The notes under the pieces were generated by a model that worked only from the letters and a program-made list of their open reading frames with translations, had not been told where the DNA came from and did not search any database. Positions 49,481 through 57,848 of a DNA stretch of 64,000 bases are shown here, piece by piece. The position numbers and the translations under genes are program-made. The stretch is from Occultella glacieicola (GTDB lineage Bacteria > Actinomycetota > Actinomycetes > Actinomycetales > Beutenbergiaceae), in the NCBI RefSeq assembly GCF_004353825.1, contig NZ_SMNA01000005.1, positions 310,001 through 374,000 of the forward strand, given 5' to 3'. Each line of letters begins with the position of its first letter. Position 1 is the first letter of the stretch.

Positions 49481-50521
49481 ATGGCCGCCGCGCGACCCCG
49501 TCAGCTCGACATCGCGAAGTTGGCAGGCGTCTCCCAGACGACCGTCTCGCTCGCGCTCAACGGCAAGACGGCCGACTACGGCATCAACCCTGAGACCGAA
49601 CAGAAGATCATGGACGCGGCCCGTGAGCTCGGCTACGTCCCGAACGTCACCGCCCGAGCCCTTCGGGGCGGTCGCAACCGACTGATCGGTGTTCATGCCT
49701 TCGAGCCGTTGTTTCCGACGGGTCGGGAGTCGTACTACGAGGAGATCCTCGTCGGGATCGAGCAGGGGGCGGTCCGAGCGGGCCACGACCTCGTGCTGTT
49801 CACGTCGATCCACCAGCACACCGGTCAGGCGAACATCTTTCACGAGGGTCGCAACCGCCTGCGGATCGCTGACGGCGCAATCATTCTTGGGTTCGAGCAG
49901 CACGACGACGAACTCGTCCGGCTCGCGGACGAGGGTTACCGGTTCGTCTTCGTGGGTCGTCGCGAGCGGGCGGCCACGCTCGGGCCGTACGTCTCCGCCG
50001 AGTACGCCGCCGCCGTCCGGGATGTCATGAGCCGCGTCCACGCTCTCGGTCACCGTGAGGTCGCCTATCTCGGACTTCGCGACCGCGCGGAGCCGCGGCT
50101 CGAGCGCCGCGAGGGGTTCCGGGCCGGCGCCGCCGAACTGGGCATGGCCGTGGTAGCGGAGACGTGGGCCGGCGCCGGCGAGGTGGAAGCGTCCTGGATC
50201 CGGCAGGTCATGGACGGCGGGGCGACGGTGTTGCTGGTCGAGAGCACGGGGGTACTGGAGGAGGTTGCGGAACGCGTCGACGAGCTCGGCGTCGACATCC
50301 CGGGCGATCTCTCCGTCGTCGGACTCGACTCGATCACCGATCCGAGCGCTGCGTCACACGACTGGACCCATCTCCTGGTGCCGCGCAGAGAGATGGGGGC
50401 CCGTGCCGTCGAGCTGCTGCTGGACGTCCTCGATGGCCGCCAGGAGCCCACCCACCACGAACGACTGAACTGCACGTTCCGGCCGGGCGGCACGCTCGGT
50501 GCACCGGCGCCGGGGGTGTGA
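49481..50521 (+). CDS. LacI family transcriptional regulator
   Basis: A 346-residue LacI-family repressor. The helix-turn-helix with hinge start, LDIAKLAGVSQTTVSLALNG, is at residues 7-26, followed by a periplasmic-binding-like sensor domain (from about 65) ending in GLDSITDPSAASHDWTHL and RREMGARAVELLLDVL. ATG 49481 has AAGGAGAG upstream. It heads the ABC importer, oxidoreductase and sulfatase genes and faces phoD; two AT-rich operators lie upstream. The inducer is probably a sugar from the imported glycan. Confidence 0.93.
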   Translation: MAAARPRQLDIAKLAGVSQTTVSLALNGKTADYGINPETEQKIMDAARELGYVPNVTARALRGGRNRLIGVHAFEPLFPTGRESYYEEILVGIEQGAVRAGHDLVLFTSIHQHTGQANIFHEGRNRLRIADGAIILGFEQHDDELVRLADEGYRFVFVGRRERAATLGPYVSAEYAAAVRDVMSRVHALGHREVAYLGLRDRAEPRLERREGFRAGAAELGMAVVAETWAGAGEVEASWIRQVMDGGATVLLVESTGVLEEVAERVDELGVDIPGDLSVVGLDSITDPSAASHDWTHLLVPRREMGARAVELLLDVLDGRQEPTHHERLNCTFRPGGTLGAPAPGV

Positions 50522-50580
50522 CCGGCTCCGACGCCGGCGCACCGACGATCGCTACATCACCATCACGAGAGGAAGAGCAG

Positions 50581-51924
50581 ATGAGACGCACACGACGAGT
50601 GCCCGTGCGCACGTGGACCGGCATCGCGGCCGCGGTCGCGGCAGTGTCCCTGGTGGCAGCATGCGGCAGCGGGAACGCCGGCGACAGCGGGGAGGACAGC
50701 GATAGCGGTGACGCCTCGGGCGAGACGCTGGTCGTGTGGTTCCCGGGCAAGAGCGAGGCCGAGATGGCCCTGGTCAACGACACGATCGTGCCCGCGTTCG
50801 AGGAGGAGACGGGTGCCCAGGTCGAGGTCACGTTCGTGGACTGGCCCGACCTGTCGCCCAAGCTGAACGCGGCTTTCGCGGCCGGCACCGCGCCCGACGT
50901 CATCGGCCACGGCGTGGCGGCAACGGCGGACCTTGCCGCGAACGAACGTGTCCTCGACCTCTCCTCGTACATCGACGAGATGGACCCAGAACTGCGCGAC
51001 GACATCTCGGTGGCGCTGGAGGGCGGCGAGGTGGGCGGAACGCCGTACATGGTTCCGCTCATCATGACCGCGAGGTTGCTCGTCTACTCCGGTGCGGACT
51101 TCACCGAGGCAGGCCTCGACCCGGAGGCACCCCCGGCAACCTGGGAGGAGGTCCACGAGGCGGCCGAACAGCTCACGGTGAGGGACGACGATCAGATCAC
51201 GCGGTCCGGCCTCCTGCTCGGGAGCCAGCCGATCGCCAACCAGCAGTCGTTCGCCACGTTGTTGTGGTCGAACGGCGGCGACTTCCTGAACGAGGATGGC
51301 ACGGAGGCGGTGATGAACTCGCCGGAGGGGGTCGAGGCCCTCCAGTACTTCGCCGATCTCTACCAGGGCGAGGACCCCGTCGACGGCATGCTCGGCGTCG
51401 AGTGGTCGGCGCTGCCCGTGGGCGAGCAGCCGGTCGTCGCGGGCACCGCGTCCATGCAGCTCGTCAGCGCGGGTGCGATCGTCGACTACCAGGCGGCGGC
51501 TCCGGATCGCGACCTGCGGCTCATGCCGCCGCCCGCGTTCGAGGGGTCCGAGCCAGGGACGTTCGGCGGGCCGGGCAACGGCCTCATGATCAACGCGGAC
51601 AGCGAGGTTCCCGACCTGGCCTGGGAGTTCGTCGCCTCGATGGTCGAGCCCGAGACCAACCTTGCGTACGCCCAGGAGCTCGGCCAGCTCCCGATCCACG
51701 CCTCGGCGATCGACTCGGACTACATCACGTCGAACCCGGCGCTCGTGACGGCCGTCGAGGCGCTCCCGTACGCCCACGGGAACCCGAACGTGCCTGGCTG
51801 GGTCCAGATGCGTGACGCTATGGGCCAGCACCTCGAGCGCGCCCTGCATGGCGAGGCCGACCCCGCCGAGGCTCTGGACCAATCGGCGTCGGAAGTGGAT
51901 GAGATCATTGCCGCAGGCTCTTGA
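50581..51924 (+). CDS. ABC transporter sugar-binding lipoprotein
   Basis: A 447-residue extracellular solute-binding protein (family 1, sugar/oligosaccharide type). The lipobox LVAAC places the lipidated Cys at 28, then an acidic Gly/Ser/Asp linker to about 45. The binding domain has APDVIGHGVAATADLAANE, MVPLIMTARLLVYS and LLWSNGGDFLNEDG. ATG 50581 has AGGAAGAG upstream. Its stop lies beyond the start of the first permease, giving a 26-base overlap. Confidence 0.92.
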   Translation: MRRTRRVPVRTWTGIAAAVAAVSLVAACGSGNAGDSGEDSDSGDASGETLVVWFPGKSEAEMALVNDTIVPAFEEETGAQVEVTFVDWPDLSPKLNAAFAAGTAPDVIGHGVAATADLAANERVLDLSSYIDEMDPELRDDISVALEGGEVGGTPYMVPLIMTARLLVYSGADFTEAGLDPEAPPATWEEVHEAAEQLTVRDDDQITRSGLLLGSQPIANQQSFATLLWSNGGDFLNEDGTEAVMNSPEGVEALQYFADLYQGEDPVDGMLGVEWSALPVGEQPVVAGTASMQLVSAGAIVDYQAAAPDRDLRLMPPPAFEGSEPGTFGGPGNGLMINADSEVPDLAWEFVASMVEPETNLAYAQELGQLPIHASAIDSDYITSNPALVTAVEALPYAHGNPNVPGWVQMRDAMGQHLERALHGEADPAEALDQSASEVDEIIAAGS

Positions 51925-52855
51925 GACCGCCGGGCGCCGGCCGGAGACCCCGGCCGGCGTACGGCCGACACAGCGCAAGCGCACCAGGCTCCGCAGCCCC
52001 ATGGCCCGGATGGGGATGCTGTTCGTCATCCCCGCCGCGCTGTACGTCGTCGTCTTCCAGTTCATCCCGGTCGCGTACGGCCTGGTGCTCAGCTTCAGTG
52101 ACTACTCGCCCCTGGACAGAGGGGGTCCGGAGTTCATCGGCTGGGACAACTACGCGTCGATCTTCACGGACGCGTCGTTCGCACGGGCGATGGGCATCAC
52201 CGGGCGGTACGTGCTCCAGGTACTTCCGTTCACTGTCGCGATAGCGCTCGGCCTCGCGCTGCTGTCCAACCGGGTGTTCCGGGGCGTCGGGCTGTTCCGG
52301 ACCGGCCTGTACGTGCCGCACGTCGTCTCGCTGACTGCCGTCAGCATGGTGTGGCTCTGGATCTACTCCGACAGCGGGCTCGTCAACCAGGTGCTGGACT
52401 TCCTGGGCCTCGCGCCCCAACGGTGGCTCACGACCCAGGACGCCGCCCTCAACGCGGTCTCGGCGATGCGCATCTGGAAGGCGCTCGGGAGCAACATGGT
52501 GCTCCTGCTCGCCGGCCTCCAGACGGTGCCGAAGGACTTGTACGAGGCAGCCAGGATGGACGGCGCGAACGCCTGGCAGCAGTTCCGTGCTGTCACGCTG
52601 CCCGGGCTCCGGCCGATGCTGACCTACGTCGTCGCGATGGACATCATCTTCCTCGCCCAGGGATTCCCCGAGATCTTCGTGCTCACTCAGGGCGGGCCGT
52701 ACGGGAGCACGACGACCGTGAACTACCTCATCTACACCGAGGCCTTCCAGTACAACCAGATGGGCAGCGCCTCGGCGATGGCGTTCGTGCTGTTCGCGTT
52801 CATCGCGGCGTTCACGATCGTCGCGATCCGCGTCGGACAAGGAAGGCGAAGCTGA
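51899..52855 (+). CDS. ABC sugar transporter permease (MalF/UgpA type)
   Basis: A 318-residue permease with six predicted helices. The ATPase-contact loop EAARMDGANAWQQFRAVTLP is the EAA motif of CUT1 sugar importers. ATG 51899, overlapping the binding-protein gene, is preceded by GGAAG; a later ATG at 52003 is possible but lacks a ribosome binding site. It pairs with the second permease two bases downstream. No ATPase gene is present in the locus, so a shared MsiK-type ATPase is probably used. Confidence 0.9.
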   Translation: MRSLPQALETAGRRPETPAGVRPTQRKRTRLRSPMARMGMLFVIPAALYVVVFQFIPVAYGLVLSFSDYSPLDRGGPEFIGWDNYASIFTDASFARAMGITGRYVLQVLPFTVAIALGLALLSNRVFRGVGLFRTGLYVPHVVSLTAVSMVWLWIYSDSGLVNQVLDFLGLAPQRWLTTQDAALNAVSAMRIWKALGSNMVLLLAGLQTVPKDLYEAARMDGANAWQQFRAVTLPGLRPMLTYVVAMDIIFLAQGFPEIFVLTQGGPYGSTTTVNYLIYTEAFQYNQMGSASAMAFVLFAFIAAFTIVAIRVGQGRRS

Positions 52856-52856
52856 G

Positions 52857-53759
52857 ATGGCCCTCAGATCTGCAGTACCAGCGGCATCACTGGACGCGCC
52901 GGTCCGTCGTCGCCCCCGGGACCCCGTGTGGCCCCGAGCGCTCACGCTGGCGCTGGTCACCCTGGCCGTCCTGTTCCCGTTCTGGTGGATGATCAGCCTC
53001 GCGTTCACTCCAGAGGGACAGTCGGTCAGCCTGATCCCCGCGGAGCCGACTGTCGAGAACTTCAGGATCGCCGTGCAGGCCGCCAATCTCGACACGGCGT
53101 TCGCGAACTCCACGCTCGTGACGGTCGTGGCGGTACTGACCAACTGCATCGTCCCGGTGATAGCGGGCTACGCCTTCGCGCACCTGCCCTTCCGCGGCAG
53201 CTCCATCGTCTTCTACGGCTTGCTGTCCACCGTCGCGATCCCGGGATCTGTGACGCTGATCCCGCTGTTCCTCATGGCGAAGAACTTCCCGCTCGCAGGT
53301 GGCAACGACATCTTCGGCAGCGGCGGCAGCGGCTTGCTCGACTCGGTGGGAGGACTCATGCTCCCCTACCTCGTCGGGACGATGAACATCTTCCTGTCGC
53401 GGCAGTACTTCGCGTCGATGGACCGCGGCTTCGCGGAGGCGGCGCGGATCGACGGCGCCGGCGAGCTGCGGATCTTCGCGCAGATCTATCTGCCGATGGC
53501 CAAGCCGCTGCTGGCGCTCGTGGCCGTCTTCTCCTTCACCGGAGTTTGGGACGACTTCCTCTGGCCGCTCGTCGTCTCGACGTCGGAGCGCAGCACGACC
53601 GTCCAGCTCGCGATCACGACGTTCGCGTCAAGCGGGGACGTCAAGTACGGCGCGCTCATGGCCGCCACGATCCTCGTGACGATCCCAGTGCTGGTGGTGT
53701 TCCTCGTGAACCAGCGGGGCTTCATCTCCGGTCTCGCCGAGGGCGGGATCAAGGGCTGA
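52857..53759 (+). CDS. ABC sugar transporter permease (MalG/UgpE type)
   Basis: A 300-residue CUT1 permease with six helices. The EAA loop reads EAARIDGAGELRIFAQIYLP, and the C-terminal VFLVNQRGFISGLAEGGIKG is typical of this subunit. It starts one base after the stop of the partner permease (TGAGATG) with AAGG upstream. Together they import an oligosaccharide, or a glycerol-phosphate-like solute. Confidence 0.92.
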   Translation: MALRSAVPAASLDAPVRRRPRDPVWPRALTLALVTLAVLFPFWWMISLAFTPEGQSVSLIPAEPTVENFRIAVQAANLDTAFANSTLVTVVAVLTNCIVPVIAGYAFAHLPFRGSSIVFYGLLSTVAIPGSVTLIPLFLMAKNFPLAGGNDIFGSGGSGLLDSVGGLMLPYLVGTMNIFLSRQYFASMDRGFAEAARIDGAGELRIFAQIYLPMAKPLLALVAVFSFTGVWDDFLWPLVVSTSERSTTVQLAITTFASSGDVKYGALMAATILVTIPVLVVFLVNQRGFISGLAEGGIKG

Positions 53760-53824
53760 CGCCGCGACGTCGCTCCGACCTCATTCCCACACACCACATC
53801 CGAACGGAAAGCGAGACCCTTCAC

Positions 53825-55471
53825 GTGCCGTACGACAGCGCAGACGTCCTCATCATCGGTGGCGGATTGGGGGGTGTGGCAGCGGCCCGCGCCGCCCTCA
53901 CGCTCGGGGCCTCGGTCATCCTCACCGAGGCCGAGGGCTGGCTCGGCGGTCAGCTCACCTCTCAGGCGGTCCCGCCGGACGAGAACCCGTGGATCGAGGA
54001 CTTCTCCTCTGCGGGCTACCGGGAACTTCGCGACCGGGTCCGCGAGCACTACCGGCGCCACTACCCCTTGACGCCCGAGGCCCAGGCCGACGAGCGCCTC
54101 AACCCGGGCGCTGCGTTCGTCTCCGCGCTGAGCCACGAGCCGCGAGTGGCTGCGGCGGTCCTGGACGACATGCTCGCGGGGTGGCTCGCCGAGGGTCGCC
54201 TCACGGTGCTGCGGCGGCACGAGCCCGTCTCGGCCATCCGGTCGGGGGACCGGATCACCTCGGTGACCGTGCGAGATCTCGCGACGGACGAGCGGCGGGT
54301 GCTTGCGGGGTCGATCGTGCTGGACGCGACCGAGCTCGGTGATCTTCTCGAGCTGGGAGGAGTGCCGCACGTCATCGGCGCGGAGTCGCGTGCCCAGACC
54401 GGCGAACTGCACGCACCCGAGGTTGCGGACCCGATGGACCAGCAGGCCATCACGTGGTGCGCCGCTCTGGAGTACCGGCCGGGCGAGTCGCATGTCATCC
54501 CGGAGCCTGCCGGTTACACGCACTGGCGCGACACGGTGGATCCGCGCTGGCCGGGATCGCAGCTGTCGTGGAACGACGTCCACCCGATCACGCTGGAGGA
54601 GCGGTACCGGCCGCTCTTCGCGAGCACGCCGGAGGCCGCGGTCCACGAGGCAGACCGCGACCTCTGGCACTACCGCCGCATCGTGGCCCGTCGGCACCTC
54701 GAGCCGGACTATCCCGGTGGCGAGATCACACTCGTCAACTGGCCGCAGATCGACTACTGGGAGCTGCCGCTCCTGGGCGTGCCTCCGCAGACGCGCCAGC
54801 AGGCCGAGCTCGCGGCGCGCGACCTCACGCTGTCGTTCGTGCACTGGGTTCAGACGGCGGCGCCTCGGTCGGACGGCGGGCACGGCTACCCGGAGCTGCG
54901 GCTCACGGGCAACGTCCTGGGCACTGACGACGGGCTCGCACGAGCGGCGTACATCCGCGAGTCGCGGCGCATCAAGGCGTTGTTCACCGTGACCGAGGCG
55001 CACATCGGCTGTGAGATGCGCGGCGCCGGGGAGGGGGCCGAGGTGTTCGCCGACACCGTCGGGATCGGGCACTACCGAATCGACCTGCACCCCTCGACGT
55101 CGGGTCGGACGTACGTCGACATCGCCTCGTTCCCGTTCCAGATCCCGCTCGGTGCCCTCATCCCGGTCGGGACCGCGAACCTGCTCGCTGCGAACAAGAA
55201 CATCGGGACGACGCACATCACGAACGGGGCGTACCGCCTCCATCCGGTGGAGTGGTCGATCGGGGAGGCCGCGGGCGCGCTGGCCGCGCGGTGTCTCGCC
55301 ACCGGTTCGGCGCCGGCGACAGTCCTGGCCCGCGAGGACGAACTACGCGCGTTCCAAGGTTTGCTCGTGGGTCAGCTCGGTGTGCCGCTCGCCTGGCCGG
55401 ACGAGATCCGGCGGGCAGGGCAGCCCGACGCCGTCCCGGCACCCGTCCGAACCGCGGGATCCGCGTCGTGA
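53825..55471 (+). CDS. FAD-dependent oxidoreductase (FAD_oxidored family)
   Basis: A 548-residue flavoprotein with the dinucleotide loop VLIIGGGLGGVAAARAALTLG at the N-terminus, EGWLGGQLTSQAVP, and the C-terminal LLAANKNIGTTHITNGAYRL with TVEWS-like VEWSIGEAAGALA. This matches the FAD_oxidored family often found in sugar and sulfated-glycan loci, where the substrate is mostly unproven. It lacks a signal peptide. GTG 53825 has GGAAAGCGAG upstream. It may oxidise a released sugar or aminosugar. Confidence 0.82.
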   Translation: MPYDSADVLIIGGGLGGVAAARAALTLGASVILTEAEGWLGGQLTSQAVPPDENPWIEDFSSAGYRELRDRVREHYRRHYPLTPEAQADERLNPGAAFVSALSHEPRVAAAVLDDMLAGWLAEGRLTVLRRHEPVSAIRSGDRITSVTVRDLATDERRVLAGSIVLDATELGDLLELGGVPHVIGAESRAQTGELHAPEVADPMDQQAITWCAALEYRPGESHVIPEPAGYTHWRDTVDPRWPGSQLSWNDVHPITLEERYRPLFASTPEAAVHEADRDLWHYRRIVARRHLEPDYPGGEITLVNWPQIDYWELPLLGVPPQTRQQAELAARDLTLSFVHWVQTAAPRSDGGHGYPELRLTGNVLGTDDGLARAAYIRESRRIKALFTVTEAHIGCEMRGAGEGAEVFADTVGIGHYRIDLHPSTSGRTYVDIASFPFQIPLGALIPVGTANLLAANKNIGTTHITNGAYRLHPVEWSIGEAAGALAARCLATGSAPATVLAREDELRAFQGLLVGQLGVPLAWPDEIRRAGQPDAVPAPVRTAGSAS

Positions 55472-55532
55472 GCAACGGCGAGGACGCCGCGTCGCCGACC
55501 ATCGACGAACGAGCGCAGGAGGATCGCGACCG

Positions 55533-57008
55533 ATGAGACCGGACGCTCGCCCGAACGTGCTGCTGATCATGGCTGACCAGTGGCGTGGCGACTGCCTCTC
55601 CGTCGCGGGGCATCCCACGGTGAGCACGCCGTTCCTCGACCGACTCGCGGGGCAGGGCACGCGCTACACGAAGGCGTACTCCGCGACGCCGACGTGCACC
55701 CCGGCGCGGGCATCGCTGATGACGGGGCTGCGTCCGATCACGCACGGCCGTGTCGGGTACGAGGACCACGTGCCGTGGGACTACCCGACGACGCTGGCCG
55801 GCGAGTTCACGCGGAACGGCTACCAGACGCAGGCCGTCGGCAAGATGCACGTGTTCCCGGAGCGCGCGCAGCTGGGATTCCAGAACGTCATCCTGCACTC
55901 ACCCCTGGGTATCCTCCGGTCTGCGCGCCGGCGCGGACTGGACCCAGATCTCGTCGACGACTACCTGCCCTGGCTCAGGCTGCGGCTCGGTCGGGATGCG
56001 ACCTTCTTCGACCACGGGATCGACTCCAACTCATGGGTGGCCCGGCCGTGGGACAAGCCCGAGCACCTCCACCCCACGAACTTCGTCGCCAGCGAGTCGG
56101 CCGACTTCCTGCGGCGGCGAGACTCCACGAAGCCGTTCTTCCTGTTCGCCTCGTTCAACGCCCCGCATCCACCGTACGACCCTCCGGCGTGGGCCTTCGA
56201 GCAGTACATCGACGCGGAGATGCCCGATCCGCCGGTCGGGGACTGGACGGCCGGGCTCGCCGAGTGGGCGAAGCCCTGGGATCCGACGGCGTTCGTCGGC
56301 GAGGTCTCGGACAAGACGCTCCGGCGAGCGCGAGCCGGGTATTACGGGCACATGAGCCACGTGGATTCTCAGATCAACTTCCTGCTCGAGGAGTTGGCGC
56401 ATCGCGGCCTGCGGGAGAACACGGTGATCTGTTTCCTCTCCGACCACGGCGAGATGCTCGGCGACCACCACCTGTTCCGCAAGGGATTCCCGTACGAAGG
56501 GTCGGCGCGGATCCCGCTGATCCTTCATGGTCCGGGCGTCCCCGCCGGCGAAGTGCGCGACGACGTCGTCGAGCTGGGTGACGTCATGCCCACACTGCTG
56601 GAGGCCGCGGGTCTCGGCGTCCCGGAGACTGTCGAGGGGCGCAGCTTCCTGCCGTCGACCCTCGACGCCGCCGATCCGCGGCCGTGGCTCCACGGCGAGC
56701 ACACGCTCCTGGGACAGTCCTTCCAGTGGCTCACCGACGGCCACGAGAAGTACGTCTGGTGGAGCGGGACGGGCCACGAGCAGTTTTTCGACCTCGACGC
56801 CGACCCGACCGAGTCGCACGACCTCGTCTCCTCGCCCGGTACGGAGGCACGCGTCGGGCGATGGCGCGACGTGCTCGTCGGAGTGCTCCGAGGCCGCGAG
56901 GAGGGTTTTGTCTCCGAGGGTCACTTGGTGGCCGGCCGACCTGTCCGACCGACTCTCCGCCGTCGGACCGTGCCGCGCCGGGGCGACGAGGACCCCTTGC
57001 CGGCCTGA
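55533..57008 (+). CDS. Sulfatase (family S1, Cys type)
   Basis: A 491-residue sulfatase. The formylglycine signature CTPAR (Cys55) is complete, metal ligands are visible in LIMADQWRGD and LSDHGEMLGDHH, and GKMHVFPERAQLG is typical of S1 enzymes. No signal peptide is present, so it acts in the cytoplasm on imported substrate. It needs formylglycine-generating enzyme, which is not in the window. ATG 55533 has GGAGG upstream. It closes the LacI-headed operon and is a paralogue of the sulfatase at 59541. Confidence 0.9.
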   Translation: MRPDARPNVLLIMADQWRGDCLSVAGHPTVSTPFLDRLAGQGTRYTKAYSATPTCTPARASLMTGLRPITHGRVGYEDHVPWDYPTTLAGEFTRNGYQTQAVGKMHVFPERAQLGFQNVILHSPLGILRSARRRGLDPDLVDDYLPWLRLRLGRDATFFDHGIDSNSWVARPWDKPEHLHPTNFVASESADFLRRRDSTKPFFLFASFNAPHPPYDPPAWAFEQYIDAEMPDPPVGDWTAGLAEWAKPWDPTAFVGEVSDKTLRRARAGYYGHMSHVDSQINFLLEELAHRGLRENTVICFLSDHGEMLGDHHLFRKGFPYEGSARIPLILHGPGVPAGEVRDDVVELGDVMPTLLEAAGLGVPETVEGRSFLPSTLDAADPRPWLHGEHTLLGQSFQWLTDGHEKYVWWSGTGHEQFFDLDADPTESHDLVSSPGTEARVGRWRDVLVGVLRGREEGFVSEGHLVAGRPVRPTLRRRTVPRRGDEDPLPA

Positions 57009-57097
57009 TAGCTGACCCTCACCAGCAGCGCACCTCCCGCGATGGCACGATGGAACCCGCGATGATCGCCGTCGCGAACCTCACTCGAGAGGCCACG

Positions 57098-57793
57098 ATG
57101 GAACTCCTGCTGCTGTCCAACTCCACGGCCCCTGGCCGGGCCTACCTGGAGCACGCCCGGGAAGCGATCGCCGAGACGTTCGCGGGCGTCGAGCGGGTCG
57201 GGTTCGTCCCGTTCGCGCTCGCCGACCATGACGCGTACACGGCGCAGGCGCGCCGCGGGCTCGCCTTCCTCGACGTCGAGGTGGTCGGACTGCACGAGCG
57301 CGTCCGCAGCCCGCTCGACGGGTTGGACGCCGTGTTCGTGGGCGGCGGCAACTCGTTCCGCCTGCTGGACCAGCTGCAACGGCGCGGTCTCCTCGGGGCG
57401 ATCAGGGACGCCGTCGCACGCGGCCTGCGGTACCTCGGCTCGAGCGCGGGCACGAACGTGGCGACGCCGAGCATCCGGACCACGAACGACATGCCGATCG
57501 TGGAGCCGGTCTCGTTCGAAGGGATCGGCCTGGTGCCGTTCCAGATCAACCCGCACTACCTCGACCCGGACCCGGGCTCGACGCACCAGGGCGAGACCCG
57601 CGACGAGCGCCTCCAGCAGTACCTCGAGGAGAACACCGTCCCGGTCCTCGCGATGCGCGAGGGCACCTGGTTGCGGCGCAGCGCCGACCGGCTGACGCTC
57701 GGTGGCGAGGCCACCGGCGCCCGACTGTACCGGCCGGGACTCCCGACGGCGGAGGTCACCACGGGCGCGGACCTCACCCACCTGCTGGGCTGA
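57098..57793 (+). CDS. pepE: Peptidase E (alpha-aspartyl dipeptidase, S51)
   Basis: A 231-residue S51 peptidase that cleaves Asp-X dipeptides. The nucleophile Ser lies in GSSAGTNVATPS, preceded by FVGGGNSFRLL, and NDMPIV and FQINPHY complete the family marks. ATG 57098 has GAGAGG 6 bases upstream; in-frame ATGs at 57053 and 57062 would add residues with no homology support. It lies just past the sulfatase and before XPB, with no clear operon partner. Confidence 0.87.
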   Translation: MELLLLSNSTAPGRAYLEHAREAIAETFAGVERVGFVPFALADHDAYTAQARRGLAFLDVEVVGLHERVRSPLDGLDAVFVGGGNSFRLLDQLQRRGLLGAIRDAVARGLRYLGSSAGTNVATPSIRTTNDMPIVEPVSFEGIGLVPFQINPHYLDPDPGSTHQGETRDERLQQYLEENTVPVLAMREGTWLRRSADRLTLGGEATGARLYRPGLPTAEVTTGADLTHLLG

Positions 57794-57848
57794 GTCGGGT
57801 TGCTCACACCCCGGCCCAACAAGGGCGAGGGTGGTGGAGAATGGAAGG

